From Lachnotalea sp. AF33-28 (GTDB lineage Bacteria > Bacillota > Clostridia > Lachnospirales > Lachnospiraceae): a stretch of DNA of 64,000 nucleotides. The stretch is from contig NZ_QUEE01000002.1 in NCBI RefSeq assembly GCF_003477885.1, positions 186,001-250,000 on the forward strand, given 5' to 3'. The position numbers and the translations under genes are program-made. Positions 51,022 through 59,427 of this stretch are shown piece after piece; position 1 is the first letter of the stretch; the number at the start of each line of letters is the position of its first letter. The notes under the pieces were generated by a model. It had not been told where the DNA came from and did no database searches. It saw only the letters and a program-made list of their open reading frames with translations.

Positions 51022-53124
51022 TTATAGGATCCGTGTATCGAATACCCCTTCGCTTTCTTCCATATCCGGATGGTAGAAAGCGTATTGATTTTTCCCCATA
51101 TGCTTGGCGTAGTAAAGAGCCTTATCCGCTTTATTTATCAGCTCCTTGTAGGAAGATCCGTCCTCCGGGTAGCAGCTGATGCCCACGCTGCCGGATATGC
51201 TGGCGCTCATGCCCCCCTCGGTCAGGGTCTGGCAGAACACATTGCAGATCATCGCCGCTTTTTCCTGAATCACCTTTCTACTGCCTATATTGGACAGAAA
51301 AACGACAAATTCATCGCCTCCGATGCGGGCCACCACATCGGAGGAACGGAACAGCTGCTTTAACTGACCGCCCACATGCTTGAGCGTTTCGTCGCCGAAC
51401 TGGTGGCCGAAGGTATCATTGATGGATTTGAAATTATCGATATCAATGAATGCCAGCGCACCGTTTTGCAGTGTGCCGGGCTTTAAATAGCCTTCCAGCA
51501 TATCCTCGATGGCCTTGCGGTTGTAGAGCCCTGTGAGCGGATCCGTATTCGCCTGGCGGATCAGGCGCTTTTTCTCCATTTTAATGGAATGGATGTTTGT
51601 GAGCTTACCGATCAGGCTGACACACTCAGCCTTTTCATCGGTTCTCCACAGCGCGTGTATGTAAATTTCAAACCACTCCTGCTTTCCGTTCTGGGTGATC
51701 AGGGGAAATTCAATCTTACAGCTGGAATTGACCGGACTTAGGCTTTCAAGCATCTTAAAGAGTGATATCTTATCCTCTGCGGCGATCCGGGGAGTGGCGC
51801 TTAAGACCTGCGTCATGTTCGGTATACGGAAACTGCCGCCGAACACTTCCACATATTTTTCGGAAAAAAGCATGGTATCGCTGCGTGCGTCATAATCAAA
51901 TATTATTTCTCCGGAAATTTCCGCCAGTGTATGATATTTTTCTCTTTCCAGTTCCAGCAGCCACAGTGTGCGGTCGGAGAGTGACTCCTCGCCGCTGCTG
52001 TATACCGGCATACGCAGGGCAGGAGGCTTGCGCATGTAATCAGCCGGCTGCTTTGCATTGCTGATCGCTTCATGCACGGTGTCGGAGATTTCCAGAAAGC
52101 ATTTTAAAAGCTGCGGATTAAATATGCCGCATTCTCCGCCTGCAATCATCTGAATCGCTTCCTCATGAGTATAGGCCGGTTTATAGACCCTTTCACTGAT
52201 AAGCGCTTCATAAACATCCGCCAGAGAGACAACCTGGGCCGGAATGGAGATCTGCTCCCCCACCAGATGATCGGGATAACCGTTGCCGTCCCAGCGCTCA
52301 TGATGGTGACGGCAGATATCATAACAGTAGTTATAATACTCCTCGTCCTGCGTATAGTCCAGGCTTTGCAGTATTTCACAGCCGCGGATGGTATGCGTCT
52401 TCATGATTTCAAATTCTTCCGGCGTAAGTTTGCCGGGTTTTAGGAGGACGGAGTCCGGAATGGCTATTTTTCCGATATCATGCATGGCAGAAGCGCTCGC
52501 TATTGTATCTATGGTTTCCGGAGAAAAATAATACTCTGGATAACGGCTTGACAGAGCCTCCAGCAGAAAACCGGTGATCATGTTGATGCGTTTAATATGA
52601 GAGCCGGATTCACAGTTACGGAATTCCACGACTGTGCTTAAAGCATCTATGACAAAGCTGTTGGTCTGTTTGAGCTTCTGTGCCTGCTGATTTAAGATGG
52701 ATAACTGCTCCTGCACCTTTTTTTCAAGATGATTTTTGTGATCGTAAAGCTCTATGATATTTTCAACACGCCGGCATACGATATCCGGATTAAAGGGTTT
52801 ATTGACGATATCCGAAACGCCCATGTTGTAGCCTCTTAAGGCGGTCTCTTCATTGCTTTCGGCGGTGATGAGGATGACTGGGATCGTATCGATCAGCTGC
52901 TCGCGCTTCATAATTCTCAGCACTTCTATGCCATCCATAACAGGCATCACTATATCCAGGAGCATGACAGCGATATCCGAACCGTGTTCTTTGACCAGCG
53001 TTAACGCCTCTTCGCCGTTCTCTGCTTCCAGTATCTGATAGCGGGAGTGGAACAATTCACACAAAATAGCTCTATTCAATTCTACATCATCGACTATTAA
53101 TATGATCTTTGCACTTTTTTCCAT
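51022..53124 (-). CDS. Response regulator with HD-GYP and GGDEF domains
   Basis: A 700-residue cytoplasmic signalling protein. An N-terminal receiver (phosphoacceptor Asp57, LLDIVMP) is followed by a short coiled coil, an intact HD-GYP phosphodiesterase (MHDIGKIAIPD at about 215, HHERWDGNGYP at about 278), a PAS-like region (about 395-525), and a GGDEF diguanylate cyclase (IGGDEF at about 614). An RxxD inhibitory site (RSSD) lies exactly five residues before GGDEF. It therefore has both c-di-GMP-making and c-di-GMP-breaking modules under phosphorylation control. No kinase gene is adjacent. The PilZ glycosyltransferase at 20776 is a possible target. Confidence 0.93.
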   Translation of the reverse strand: MEKSAKIILIVDDVELNRAILCELFHSRYQILEAENGEEALTLVKEHGSDIAVMLLDIVMPVMDGIEVLRIMKREQLIDTIPVILITAESNEETALRGYNMGVSDIVNKPFNPDIVCRRVENIIELYDHKNHLEKKVQEQLSILNQQAQKLKQTNSFVIDALSTVVEFRNCESGSHIKRINMITGFLLEALSSRYPEYYFSPETIDTIASASAMHDIGKIAIPDSVLLKPGKLTPEEFEIMKTHTIRGCEILQSLDYTQDEEYYNYCYDICRHHHERWDGNGYPDHLVGEQISIPAQVVSLADVYEALISERVYKPAYTHEEAIQMIAGGECGIFNPQLLKCFLEISDTVHEAISNAKQPADYMRKPPALRMPVYSSGEESLSDRTLWLLELEREKYHTLAEISGEIIFDYDARSDTMLFSEKYVEVFGGSFRIPNMTQVLSATPRIAAEDKISLFKMLESLSPVNSSCKIEFPLITQNGKQEWFEIYIHALWRTDEKAECVSLIGKLTNIHSIKMEKKRLIRQANTDPLTGLYNRKAIEDMLEGYLKPGTLQNGALAFIDIDNFKSINDTFGHQFGDETLKHVGGQLKQLFRSSDVVARIGGDEFVVFLSNIGSRKVIQEKAAMICNVFCQTLTEGGMSASISGSVGISCYPEDGSSYKELINKADKALYYAKHMGKNQYAFYHPDMEESEGVFDTRIL

Positions 53125-53209
53125 CGCATGTTCTTCTCTTTTCTGACTGGCTTACAGCCAATAACTGTAACCATTATACTCTACATGCCTGTATAAGCGC
53201 AAGCATTTA

Positions 53210-53238
53210 TTGACTGCCGCAAATGTATGTATTATGAT
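53210..53238 (+). promoter_or_regulatory. Promoter of the nucleoside salvage operon
   Basis: TTGACT (53210-53215), 17-base spacer, TATGAT (53233-53238). The predicted start falls at the GTAACAG repeat at 53243. Confidence 0.8.
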
Positions 53239-53242
53239 TAGG

Positions 53243-53267
53243 GTAACAGTTAAGACGGCGGGAAAAT
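53243..53267. repeat. Single GTAACAG-family repeat end
   Basis: GTAACAGTTAAGACGGCGGG and following AAAA match the left end of the element at 60643 with one difference. No opposite end is visible nearby. Confidence 0.6.
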
Positions 53268-53284
53268 GGATGGGAGGTCTTCAT

Positions 53285-53554
53285 ATGGCGCGCTATTGCG
53301 TAATGGTTGAAGGAAGAGTGCAGGGAGTGGGATTTAGGTATTATGCGTATCACTGCGCTTCGTACTGCCGTCTGACCGGCTGGGTGCGCAATCTGGATGA
53401 CGGCAGAGTGGAACTGGAAATTCAGGGAGATAAGGATATGGCAGGCTTGTTTCTGGCAAAAATAAAAGAGGGCAGCCGGTTTATCCGGGTTGACCATATG
53501 GATATTCATGAGATTTCGGAGCAGAAGGAGAGCTCCTTTTGTATCCGCGGATGA
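53285..53554 (+). CDS. acyP: Acylphosphatase
   Basis: An 89-residue enzyme that hydrolyses carboxyl-phosphate anhydrides such as acetyl phosphate. The signature GRVQGVGFRYY holds the catalytic Arg18 and GWVRNLDDGRVEL the catalytic Asn36. The ATG at 53285 is preceded by GGAGG; upstream in-frame codons would cross the promoter and repeat. It is the first gene of the unit with deoB, cdd and pdp, 19 bases before deoB. Confidence 0.92.
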   Translation: MARYCVMVEGRVQGVGFRYYAYHCASYCRLTGWVRNLDDGRVELEIQGDKDMAGLFLAKIKEGSRFIRVDHMDIHEISEQKESSFCIRG

Positions 53555-53573
53555 ATTTGCGAGGAGAATGATT

Positions 53574-54740
53574 ATGAAACGAATATTTTTGATTGTGCTT
53601 GACAGTGTGGGGATCGGTGAGCTGCCGGATGCGTCTGATTACGGCGATGAAGGGAGCAATACGCTGACGGCTGCCGCCGCCAGCCCGTATTTTCATATGC
53701 CCAACATGGCGCAGCTCGGCCTGTTTCGGATAGACGGGGTGAGCTGCGGGCAGCGCGCCGAACATCCCCGCGGCGCTGTGGCGAGGCTGGCGGAACGCTC
53801 AAAGGGAAAGGATACGACGATCGGTCACTGGGAAATTGCCGGCATCGTGTCGGAGAAGCCGCTTCCCACATTTCCGGAAGGCTTTCCGCAAGAGCTTTTG
53901 GAGGAGTTTTCAAGGAGAACAGGCAGAGGAGTGCTTTGCAACCGCCCTTATTCCGGCACGGAGGTGATCCGGGATTACGGCAAGGAACATATAGAGACCG
54001 GAAAGGTAATCGTCTATACCTCCGCCGACAGCGTGTTTCAAGTGGCGGCCCATGAAAAAGTGGTACCGATTGAGGAGCTGTACGAAATCTGCCGTACGGC
54101 CAGAAAACTCTGCGCGGGCCCTTACGGTGTGGGCCGGGTGATCGCGCGGCCGTTTGAAGGAGAGTATCCGTTTTGCCGCACTCCGCGCCGGCATGACTAT
54201 TCCCTGAATCCTCCGGCAGAGACCATGCTGGATGCATTGACAGAAAACGGGTTTCAGGTATATTCGGTGGGAAAGATTGTTGATATATTTGCGGGACGGG
54301 GCATTACGGAGGCGGTCCGGACCGCGGGCAATGCGGAAGGAATCGAAAGAACACTGGAAATGATGGAGCGCCCTTTTGAAGGCCTGTGCTTTACTAATCT
54401 GGTGGACTATGATATGCTCTACGGCCACAGAAACGACGTGGACGGATATGCAAAAGCCTTGAGCTATTTTGACAGTATGCTGCCGGAGATAGAAAGCAGA
54501 CTTAAAGAGGACGATATACTGATGATCACCGCAGATCACGGCTGCGATCCGTCCACTCCTTCCACGGACCATTCCAGGGAATATGTCCCTCTGGTCATGG
54601 CGGGAGAGCGGGTGAGAGCAGGTATGAATCTCGGGACCAGAAGCAGTTTTTCGGACATCGCGGCCACCGTCACGGATTACTTCGGCGTCAAGGCAAAACT
54701 CTGCGGTGAGAGCTTTCTGGAACAGCTATTGATGCGGTGA
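53574..54740 (+). CDS. deoB: Phosphopentomutase
   Basis: A 388-residue alkaline-phosphatase-superfamily mutase converting (deoxy)ribose 1-phosphate to the 5-phosphate. The start MKRIFLIVLDSVGIGELPDA with the metal-binding Asp, GNT-type segment (EGSNTLTAAA), KGKDTTIGHWEIAG and the late metal site ITADHGCDPSTPSTDHSRE are all in place. GAGGAGA precedes the ATG at 53574. It sits between acylphosphatase and cytidine deaminase in a nucleoside breakdown operon. Confidence 0.95.
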   Translation: MKRIFLIVLDSVGIGELPDASDYGDEGSNTLTAAAASPYFHMPNMAQLGLFRIDGVSCGQRAEHPRGAVARLAERSKGKDTTIGHWEIAGIVSEKPLPTFPEGFPQELLEEFSRRTGRGVLCNRPYSGTEVIRDYGKEHIETGKVIVYTSADSVFQVAAHEKVVPIEELYEICRTARKLCAGPYGVGRVIARPFEGEYPFCRTPRRHDYSLNPPAETMLDALTENGFQVYSVGKIVDIFAGRGITEAVRTAGNAEGIERTLEMMERPFEGLCFTNLVDYDMLYGHRNDVDGYAKALSYFDSMLPEIESRLKEDDILMITADHGCDPSTPSTDHSREYVPLVMAGERVRAGMNLGTRSSFSDIAATVTDYFGVKAKLCGESFLEQLLMR

Positions 54741-54765
54741 GTATGCGAAGGAGGCGGGAGAGCTT

Positions 54766-55197
54766 ATGGATATGAAACAGAAACTGATGCGCACTGCGTC
54801 CGATATGCGGGCTTTATCCTATGCGCCGTATTCACATTTCACAGTAGGAGCGGCGCTGCTTGGAAAAGACGGAAAGATATACACCGGCTGCAACGTGGAA
54901 AATGCCGGATACGGCCCGACGATATGTGCGGAACGGACGGCATTTGTAAAGGCGGTCAGCGAAGGATGCCGGGAGTTCCTTATGATCGCGATAGCAGGAG
55001 GTAAAGAACAGGAGGATTGCGCCGATCTATGCGCTCCCTGTGGGGTGTGCCGCCAGGTGATGCGTGAATTCTGCGATCCGGACAGCTTTTTGATCCTGAT
55101 GGGCAGAGACGGAGAAATCCATGCAGAGCGGACGCTTTCGGAGCTGCTCCCGATGAGTTTTGGGCCGGATGACCTTAAAGGAAGGAATATCTTATGA
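54766..55197 (+). CDS. cdd: Cytidine deaminase
   Basis: A 143-residue homotetramer-type enzyme converting (deoxy)cytidine to (deoxy)uridine. Zinc ligands Cys54, Cys92 and Cys95 and the proton-shuttle Glu56 are visible in ICAERTAF and CAPCGVCRQ. GGGAG lies upstream of the ATG. Overlaps the next gene by 4 bases, so uridine made here can be passed to the phosphorylase. Confidence 0.95.
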   Translation: MDMKQKLMRTASDMRALSYAPYSHFTVGAALLGKDGKIYTGCNVENAGYGPTICAERTAFVKAVSEGCREFLMIAIAGGKEQEDCADLCAPCGVCRQVMREFCDPDSFLILMGRDGEIHAERTLSELLPMSFGPDDLKGRNIL

Positions 55198-56516
55198 GAG
55201 CTTATGATATAATAGAAAAGAAGAAATTGGGACATACGCTCACCGCCCTGGAACTGCAGTTTTTGATACAGGGATATGTATCGGGCAGGATACCGGATTA
55301 TCAGATGGCAGCCTTCGCGATGGCTGTGTATTTTCAGGGGATGAACGATGAAGAAACGGCGGAATTAACTCTGGAGATGATGTGTTCGGGAGATGTGATG
55401 GATCTGTCGCCGATTCAGGGAATTAAGGTGGATAAGCACAGCACCGGAGGCGTCGGAGATAAGACCACCATGGTGATCGGACCGATCGCTGCGGCCTGCG
55501 GTCTGAAGGTGGCCAAGATGTCTGGCCGGGGGCTGGGGCATACCGGCGGGACGCTGGATAAGCTGGAAGCGATTCCCGGACTCACTACAGCGCTTTCTAT
55601 GGAACGCTTTTATGAGATTGTCAACCGTGTGGGATTCTGCATTGCGGGACAGACAGGCAACCTGGTTCCGGCGGACAAAAAGCTTTACGCGCTTAGGGAT
55701 GTGACGGCCACCGTTGACAGCATGCCGCTGATTGCGAGTTCCGTCATGAGCAAGAAACTGGCCGCGTCCTGTGACGCGATTGTGCTGGATGTAAAAGCCG
55801 GCAGCGGAGCCTTCATGAAGACGGCAGAGGATGCTGTCGCATTGGCCGGCAAAATGGTGGCCATCGGCGAGCATGCCGGCAGGCGCACGGCGGCGCTGAT
55901 CACAAATATGGATCTTCCGCTGGGCAATACCATAGGCAATGCGCTGGAGGTGCAGGAAGCAGTTATGACACTGAAAGGACAGGGACCGGATGATTTTACC
56001 GAACTCTGCTACTGCCTGGCGGCGAATATGCTGTATCTGGCGGATATGGGCAACCTTCCGGAATGTAAAAGGAAAGCTCGCCGCGCGGTGGAATCCGGCC
56101 GGGCTCTGCATGTTTTTGCCGATATGGTGGAGGCCCAGGGCGGAGATCCGTCTTATATCTATGAGCCAGAGCGCTTTGTGCCGGCGGCATTTCACAGGGA
56201 GGTCATCAGTCCGGCCGGCGGATGGATATCCCATATGGATACGGAGAGCTGCGGCATTGCGGCCGTGCTCCTGGGCGCCGGCAGGAATACGAAAGAGGAT
56301 CAGATCGACAGTGCCGCAGGGATACGTCTCTTTAAAAAAACGGGCGACCGTGTGAGCAAAGGAGAACCGCTGGCTGTGCTCTATGCGGAAAAGGAAGCGC
56401 TCCTTGATGACGCGGAAGATAAATTTTTGAGGGCAGTTTCTGTATCGGAAAATTCCCCGGTAACAGAGCCTTTGATCATCGCAAGGGTGGACAAAAACGG
56501 AATTGCCAGATATTGA
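55194..56516 (+). CDS. pdp: Pyrimidine-nucleoside phosphorylase
   Basis: A 440-residue phosphorylase splitting (deoxy)uridine or thymidine into base and pentose 1-phosphate, which DeoB then converts. The phosphate-binding segment VDKHSTGGVGDKTT (about 79-92) and the SGRGLGHTGGTLDKLE signature are intact, and the C-terminal domain is of the pyrimidine phosphorylase type. Length matches Firmicutes Pdp rather than E. coli DeoA. Translationally coupled to cdd. Confidence 0.94.
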   Translation: MRAYDIIEKKKLGHTLTALELQFLIQGYVSGRIPDYQMAAFAMAVYFQGMNDEETAELTLEMMCSGDVMDLSPIQGIKVDKHSTGGVGDKTTMVIGPIAAACGLKVAKMSGRGLGHTGGTLDKLEAIPGLTTALSMERFYEIVNRVGFCIAGQTGNLVPADKKLYALRDVTATVDSMPLIASSVMSKKLAASCDAIVLDVKAGSGAFMKTAEDAVALAGKMVAIGEHAGRRTAALITNMDLPLGNTIGNALEVQEAVMTLKGQGPDDFTELCYCLAANMLYLADMGNLPECKRKARRAVESGRALHVFADMVEAQGGDPSYIYEPERFVPAAFHREVISPAGGWISHMDTESCGIAAVLLGAGRNTKEDQIDSAAGIRLFKKTGDRVSKGEPLAVLYAEKEALLDDAEDKFLRAVSVSENSPVTEPLIIARVDKNGIARY

Positions 56517-56530
56517 GTGAGAAATATCTG

Positions 56531-56558
56531 TTGAAATGAACATACTATTAGTGTATAA
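56531..56558 (+). promoter_or_regulatory. Promoter of the 6S RNA gene
   Basis: TTGAAA, 17-base spacer, TATAAT, within 56531-56559, just after pdp. Confidence 0.75.
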
Positions 56559-56565
56559 TCGATAC

Positions 56566-56822
56566 AGAGGCAGATGGGTAATCGGGAGGTTGTCGAGGCA
56601 AACTCTTTAAGTCTGTGTATGGATATTGAAAATATACTCCTGGGGTGTGCGATAACTCCTATTGTTTTGAACCTACATTATGACATTCGGGATTCCAAGA
56701 TCGCTTAGCAGATGTCAGGCCGTCATTATGCAGCGGAAGGCAGAAGCTTAAGTTGAGGATTTACCCACCTAGCACGGCTAGGCGTCAAAAGATAGGAGCC
56801 GGCACTTTGGGACATACGAAAG
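56566..56822 (+). ncRNA. ssrS: 6S RNA (RNA polymerase inhibitor)
   Basis: A non-coding stretch between a strong promoter and a strong terminator. CTCCTGGGGTGTGCGATA and TTTTGAACCTACATT match the 5' side of the clostridial 6S central bubble as I remember it. ACTCCT pairs with AGGAGC near the 3' side, CATTATGAC pairs with GTCATTATG in the upper arm (8 of 9), and CCTAGC-ACG-GCTAGG is a small 3'-side hairpin, as 6S RNAs have. The ends are inferred from promoter and terminator, so the mature RNA may be shorter. SRP RNA was considered but the domain IV loop is missing. Confidence 0.7.
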
Positions 56823-56861
56823 AAAAAATCCAATCGGGATTCCATCCTGATTGGATTTTTT
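56823..56861 (+). terminator. Terminator after the 6S RNA
   Basis: AAAAAATCCAATC pairs with GATTGGATTTTTT around a 13-base loop. Confidence 0.92.
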
Positions 56862-56862
56862 C

Positions 56863-56907
56863 GTAACAGTTCAGACAGGCGGAGAATCCCGCAAGCGGGA
56901 TTCTTTT
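56863..56907. repeat. GTAACAG repeat end joined to a GGCGGAGAATCCCGC hairpin
   Basis: GTAACAGTTCAGACA is followed by GGCGGAGAATCCCGC-AA-GCGGGATTCT. The first part belongs to the family at 60643 and the second to that at 34855, so two repeat families meet here, upstream of the SpoIID-domain gene. Confidence 0.65.
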
Positions 56908-56943
56908 ATTCATTTTGGCACATCAAAAGGAGGACAGGATCGG

Positions 56944-59295
56944 ATGAGGCAGGCAAAGAAGCGCGGGGCAGCAAAACGGATTGCCGCAGCGGTTATAGGG
57001 ATACTGGTGATCGCAGCTGTGATCTTTTTCGTAAAGCTGGACATGGGCAAAGAGAAGAGCGAAGTGGAGACCGTCACACGGGCGGCGGCATCGAAAGCGC
57101 TGGCGCTGGCTCTGACAGATCAGAAAACCTGTCTTACGGCTCTGGAACAGAGCAGATTCAGCGAGGCGGAGAAAAGCAACTGGTATGCAAAATATATGGA
57201 CTATCTGTACCAGAACGGCTATCTGACCACGGAGCTTGTGCCGGCGACAGCTGCGGCGGCCGGGGAGCCTTTAACCTATGCGGAATACCGCTACATAGCA
57301 GAAAAACTGGGAATATCCACGGAGACGCCGGAAGGAATGAAACCGGCAATGGATAACGAAAAAGTGCCAAAGGATGTCTGGTGGCAGACATTTGACCAGT
57401 GGCTTACCAGCCTTTCGGAGAATCCCGTGGAGACCTCTGAACTCACGGTATACGGCACGGCCTCCAACTTAAAGACCATCGCTCCGTGGACTGTTTATAC
57501 GGACCGGGGAACCTACGGTTTTGAAGGACTTTCCATGGACCGGTATATGGACCGTACGATACGCGTACAGGCCCGGGACGGGGAGATTTTCCGCGTGTCC
57601 GAGATTGTGAGCGAGCAGGTCCTGTATCAGAATGTATGGATCGAGCAGAGCGGCGGCGGTTTTATGAGTACCTTTTATGACGGCTATTACAGATCCTTTG
57701 CGGTGGAAAATCTGCAGGACAATTACGGCGGCACGCTGGCAGATATACAGATGAGTGAGGGACAGGTCCAGAAGGTGACGCTTAAGAAGGACAGCATTAA
57801 GGGAAAGGTCCTGGCGGTGAAAGAAACGAGCATCGAAATACAGGGCTATGGGGATGTGCCCATAGGGGATAATTTCCGGGTGTATAAAACCTATGGGGAA
57901 CTGGGCATGCAGAGCAGAGACGATATTCTGGTCGGCTACGACCTGCAGCAGTTCGTGGTGGCGGACGGAAAGATCTGCGCAGCTCTTACCACAAGGGCCC
58001 TGGAGACCTCCAATATCCGCGTGCTGATCCGTAACAGCGATTTTTCATCCATCTATCATGACAGTGTTACATTTACCGCGGATGTCCCTTTTACCTTAAG
58101 ATACGGAGAGGATAAGTCGGAAACCTTCGCTGCAGAGACCGTTATTGACCTTCCCAAAGACAGCCCGTATCTGCAGGAGGGAAGGCTTAGCATCGAGACA
58201 GAGAGCTATGCGGGAAACATTCGGCTGATGTCCGTGGACAGGAGCTACGGCACGCCCTCCTACCGGGGAACCATGGAATTTACCAAAGCGGAGTCCGGAA
58301 TCCTGATCGTAAACGATTTGCTGCTGGAAGATTATCTATGCAGGGTGGTCCCAAGCGAAATGCCTGTAAGCTATGGCCTTGAGGCGCTCAAAGCGCAGGC
58401 GGTCTGTGCAAGAAGCTATGCCTATAAACAGATTGAGGAGAATGCCTGCCGCGAATACGGAGCTCATGTGGACGATTCCACCACCTACCAGGTATACAAT
58501 AACTCACAGGAACAGCCTTTGGCCAATGAGGCCGTGCAGGCTACCTACGGGCAGATCATCACCCATCAAGGTCAGCCGATCACGGCCTATTATTTTTCCA
58601 CATCCTGCGGCCATACCACGGATATGTCCATCTGGAACGGGGATCCCGGCGCCTTTCCGTATATACAGGGAAGACTCATGGCAGACAGCCCTGATGCGGT
58701 GGATCTGACCAATGAGGATAACTTCCGTAAGTTTATTGACGATCAGGATTATCCGGCTTATGACAGCACCTATGCATGGTTTCGCTGGCGGGTCAGCTTA
58801 AGCCTGAAGGAGCTTACGGACCGCATAAACAGCGGTCTGGGTTCTTATACCGATAACAATCCGGATTCAGTGCTGGTGCAGAAAGCGGACGGTTCCTTTG
58901 AACAGCAGAAGATCAGTTCCATCGGAAAAGTTTCCTCGATGGAAGTGACGCAGCGCGGCATAGGCGGTGTGATCAACGAGCTGGTAGTGCACGGTTCCGA
59001 GCATACAATAAAGATACTGAAGCAGAGTGCGGTCAGAAATCTGTTAGGAGACGCTCAGAATATAATTAAGAAAAAAGACGGTACCGAGGTGACGGATAAA
59101 GCACTGCTTCCCAGCGCCTATTTCTACCTCTCCGCCTGGGAGGACAATAAAGGCTACGATCTCGTGGGAGGCGGCAACGGGCATGGGGCAGGAATGAGCC
59201 AGAATGCCGCCGCCGGCATGGCCCTGGCGGGTAAAAACTACGAGGAGATGATACAGTTTTTCTATAAAGACGTGGAACTGACGGCGCTGTATTAG
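56944..59295 (+). CDS. SpoIID/LytB-domain membrane protein
   Basis: A 783-residue protein with a basic start and one membrane helix (about 12-31). The C-terminal half holds the SpoIID domain: PSEMPVSYGLEALKAQAVCA, YAYKQIEENA, TYGQIITHQGQPITAYYFST and SCGHTTDMSIW, ending with GGGNGHGAGMSQNAAAGMA. SpoIID is a lytic transglycosylase acting on denuded glycan during engulfment; this protein is much larger than SpoIID (about 340) and has about 400 extra N-terminal residues of unknown fold, so it may work in vegetative wall remodelling. I use the ATG at 56944 (GGAGGA upstream). Confidence 0.88.
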   Translation: MRQAKKRGAAKRIAAAVIGILVIAAVIFFVKLDMGKEKSEVETVTRAAASKALALALTDQKTCLTALEQSRFSEAEKSNWYAKYMDYLYQNGYLTTELVPATAAAAGEPLTYAEYRYIAEKLGISTETPEGMKPAMDNEKVPKDVWWQTFDQWLTSLSENPVETSELTVYGTASNLKTIAPWTVYTDRGTYGFEGLSMDRYMDRTIRVQARDGEIFRVSEIVSEQVLYQNVWIEQSGGGFMSTFYDGYYRSFAVENLQDNYGGTLADIQMSEGQVQKVTLKKDSIKGKVLAVKETSIEIQGYGDVPIGDNFRVYKTYGELGMQSRDDILVGYDLQQFVVADGKICAALTTRALETSNIRVLIRNSDFSSIYHDSVTFTADVPFTLRYGEDKSETFAAETVIDLPKDSPYLQEGRLSIETESYAGNIRLMSVDRSYGTPSYRGTMEFTKAESGILIVNDLLLEDYLCRVVPSEMPVSYGLEALKAQAVCARSYAYKQIEENACREYGAHVDDSTTYQVYNNSQEQPLANEAVQATYGQIITHQGQPITAYYFSTSCGHTTDMSIWNGDPGAFPYIQGRLMADSPDAVDLTNEDNFRKFIDDQDYPAYDSTYAWFRWRVSLSLKELTDRINSGLGSYTDNNPDSVLVQKADGSFEQQKISSIGKVSSMEVTQRGIGGVINELVVHGSEHTIKILKQSAVRNLLGDAQNIIKKKDGTEVTDKALLPSAYFYLSAWEDNKGYDLVGGGNGHGAGMSQNAAAGMALAGKNYEEMIQFFYKDVELTALY

Positions 59296-59314
59296 CCCGG
59301 TTTTTTGTATTCGC

Positions 59315-59344
59315 TTGACAATATTTTGATTTAAAGCCTATAAT
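59315..59344 (+). promoter_or_regulatory. Promoter of icd
   Basis: Perfect TTGACA (59315-59320), 18-base spacer, perfect TATAAT (59339-59344). Confidence 0.85.
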
Positions 59345-59427
59345 AGACCCAGACGTTCCTACGGCCGCGTTCTGCCTTTGCAGGCGCGGCGCATGAGGTG
59401 CGGAGTATGTACAGAATGGAGGAAAAG

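Noticed and set aside
55365..56543. 392-codon open frame on the minus strand opposite pdp
   Set aside because: It is wholly antisense to an intact, well-conserved gene, has no ribosome binding site and its translation resembles no protein. Long antisense frames are common in GC-rich codon usage.
56566..56822. Signal recognition particle RNA
   Set aside because: Pieces such as GTCAGG and GGAAGGCAG are present, but the domain IV order (GGUCAGG, GGAAG, AGCAGCC) is broken, while 6S-type bubble and stems are present.
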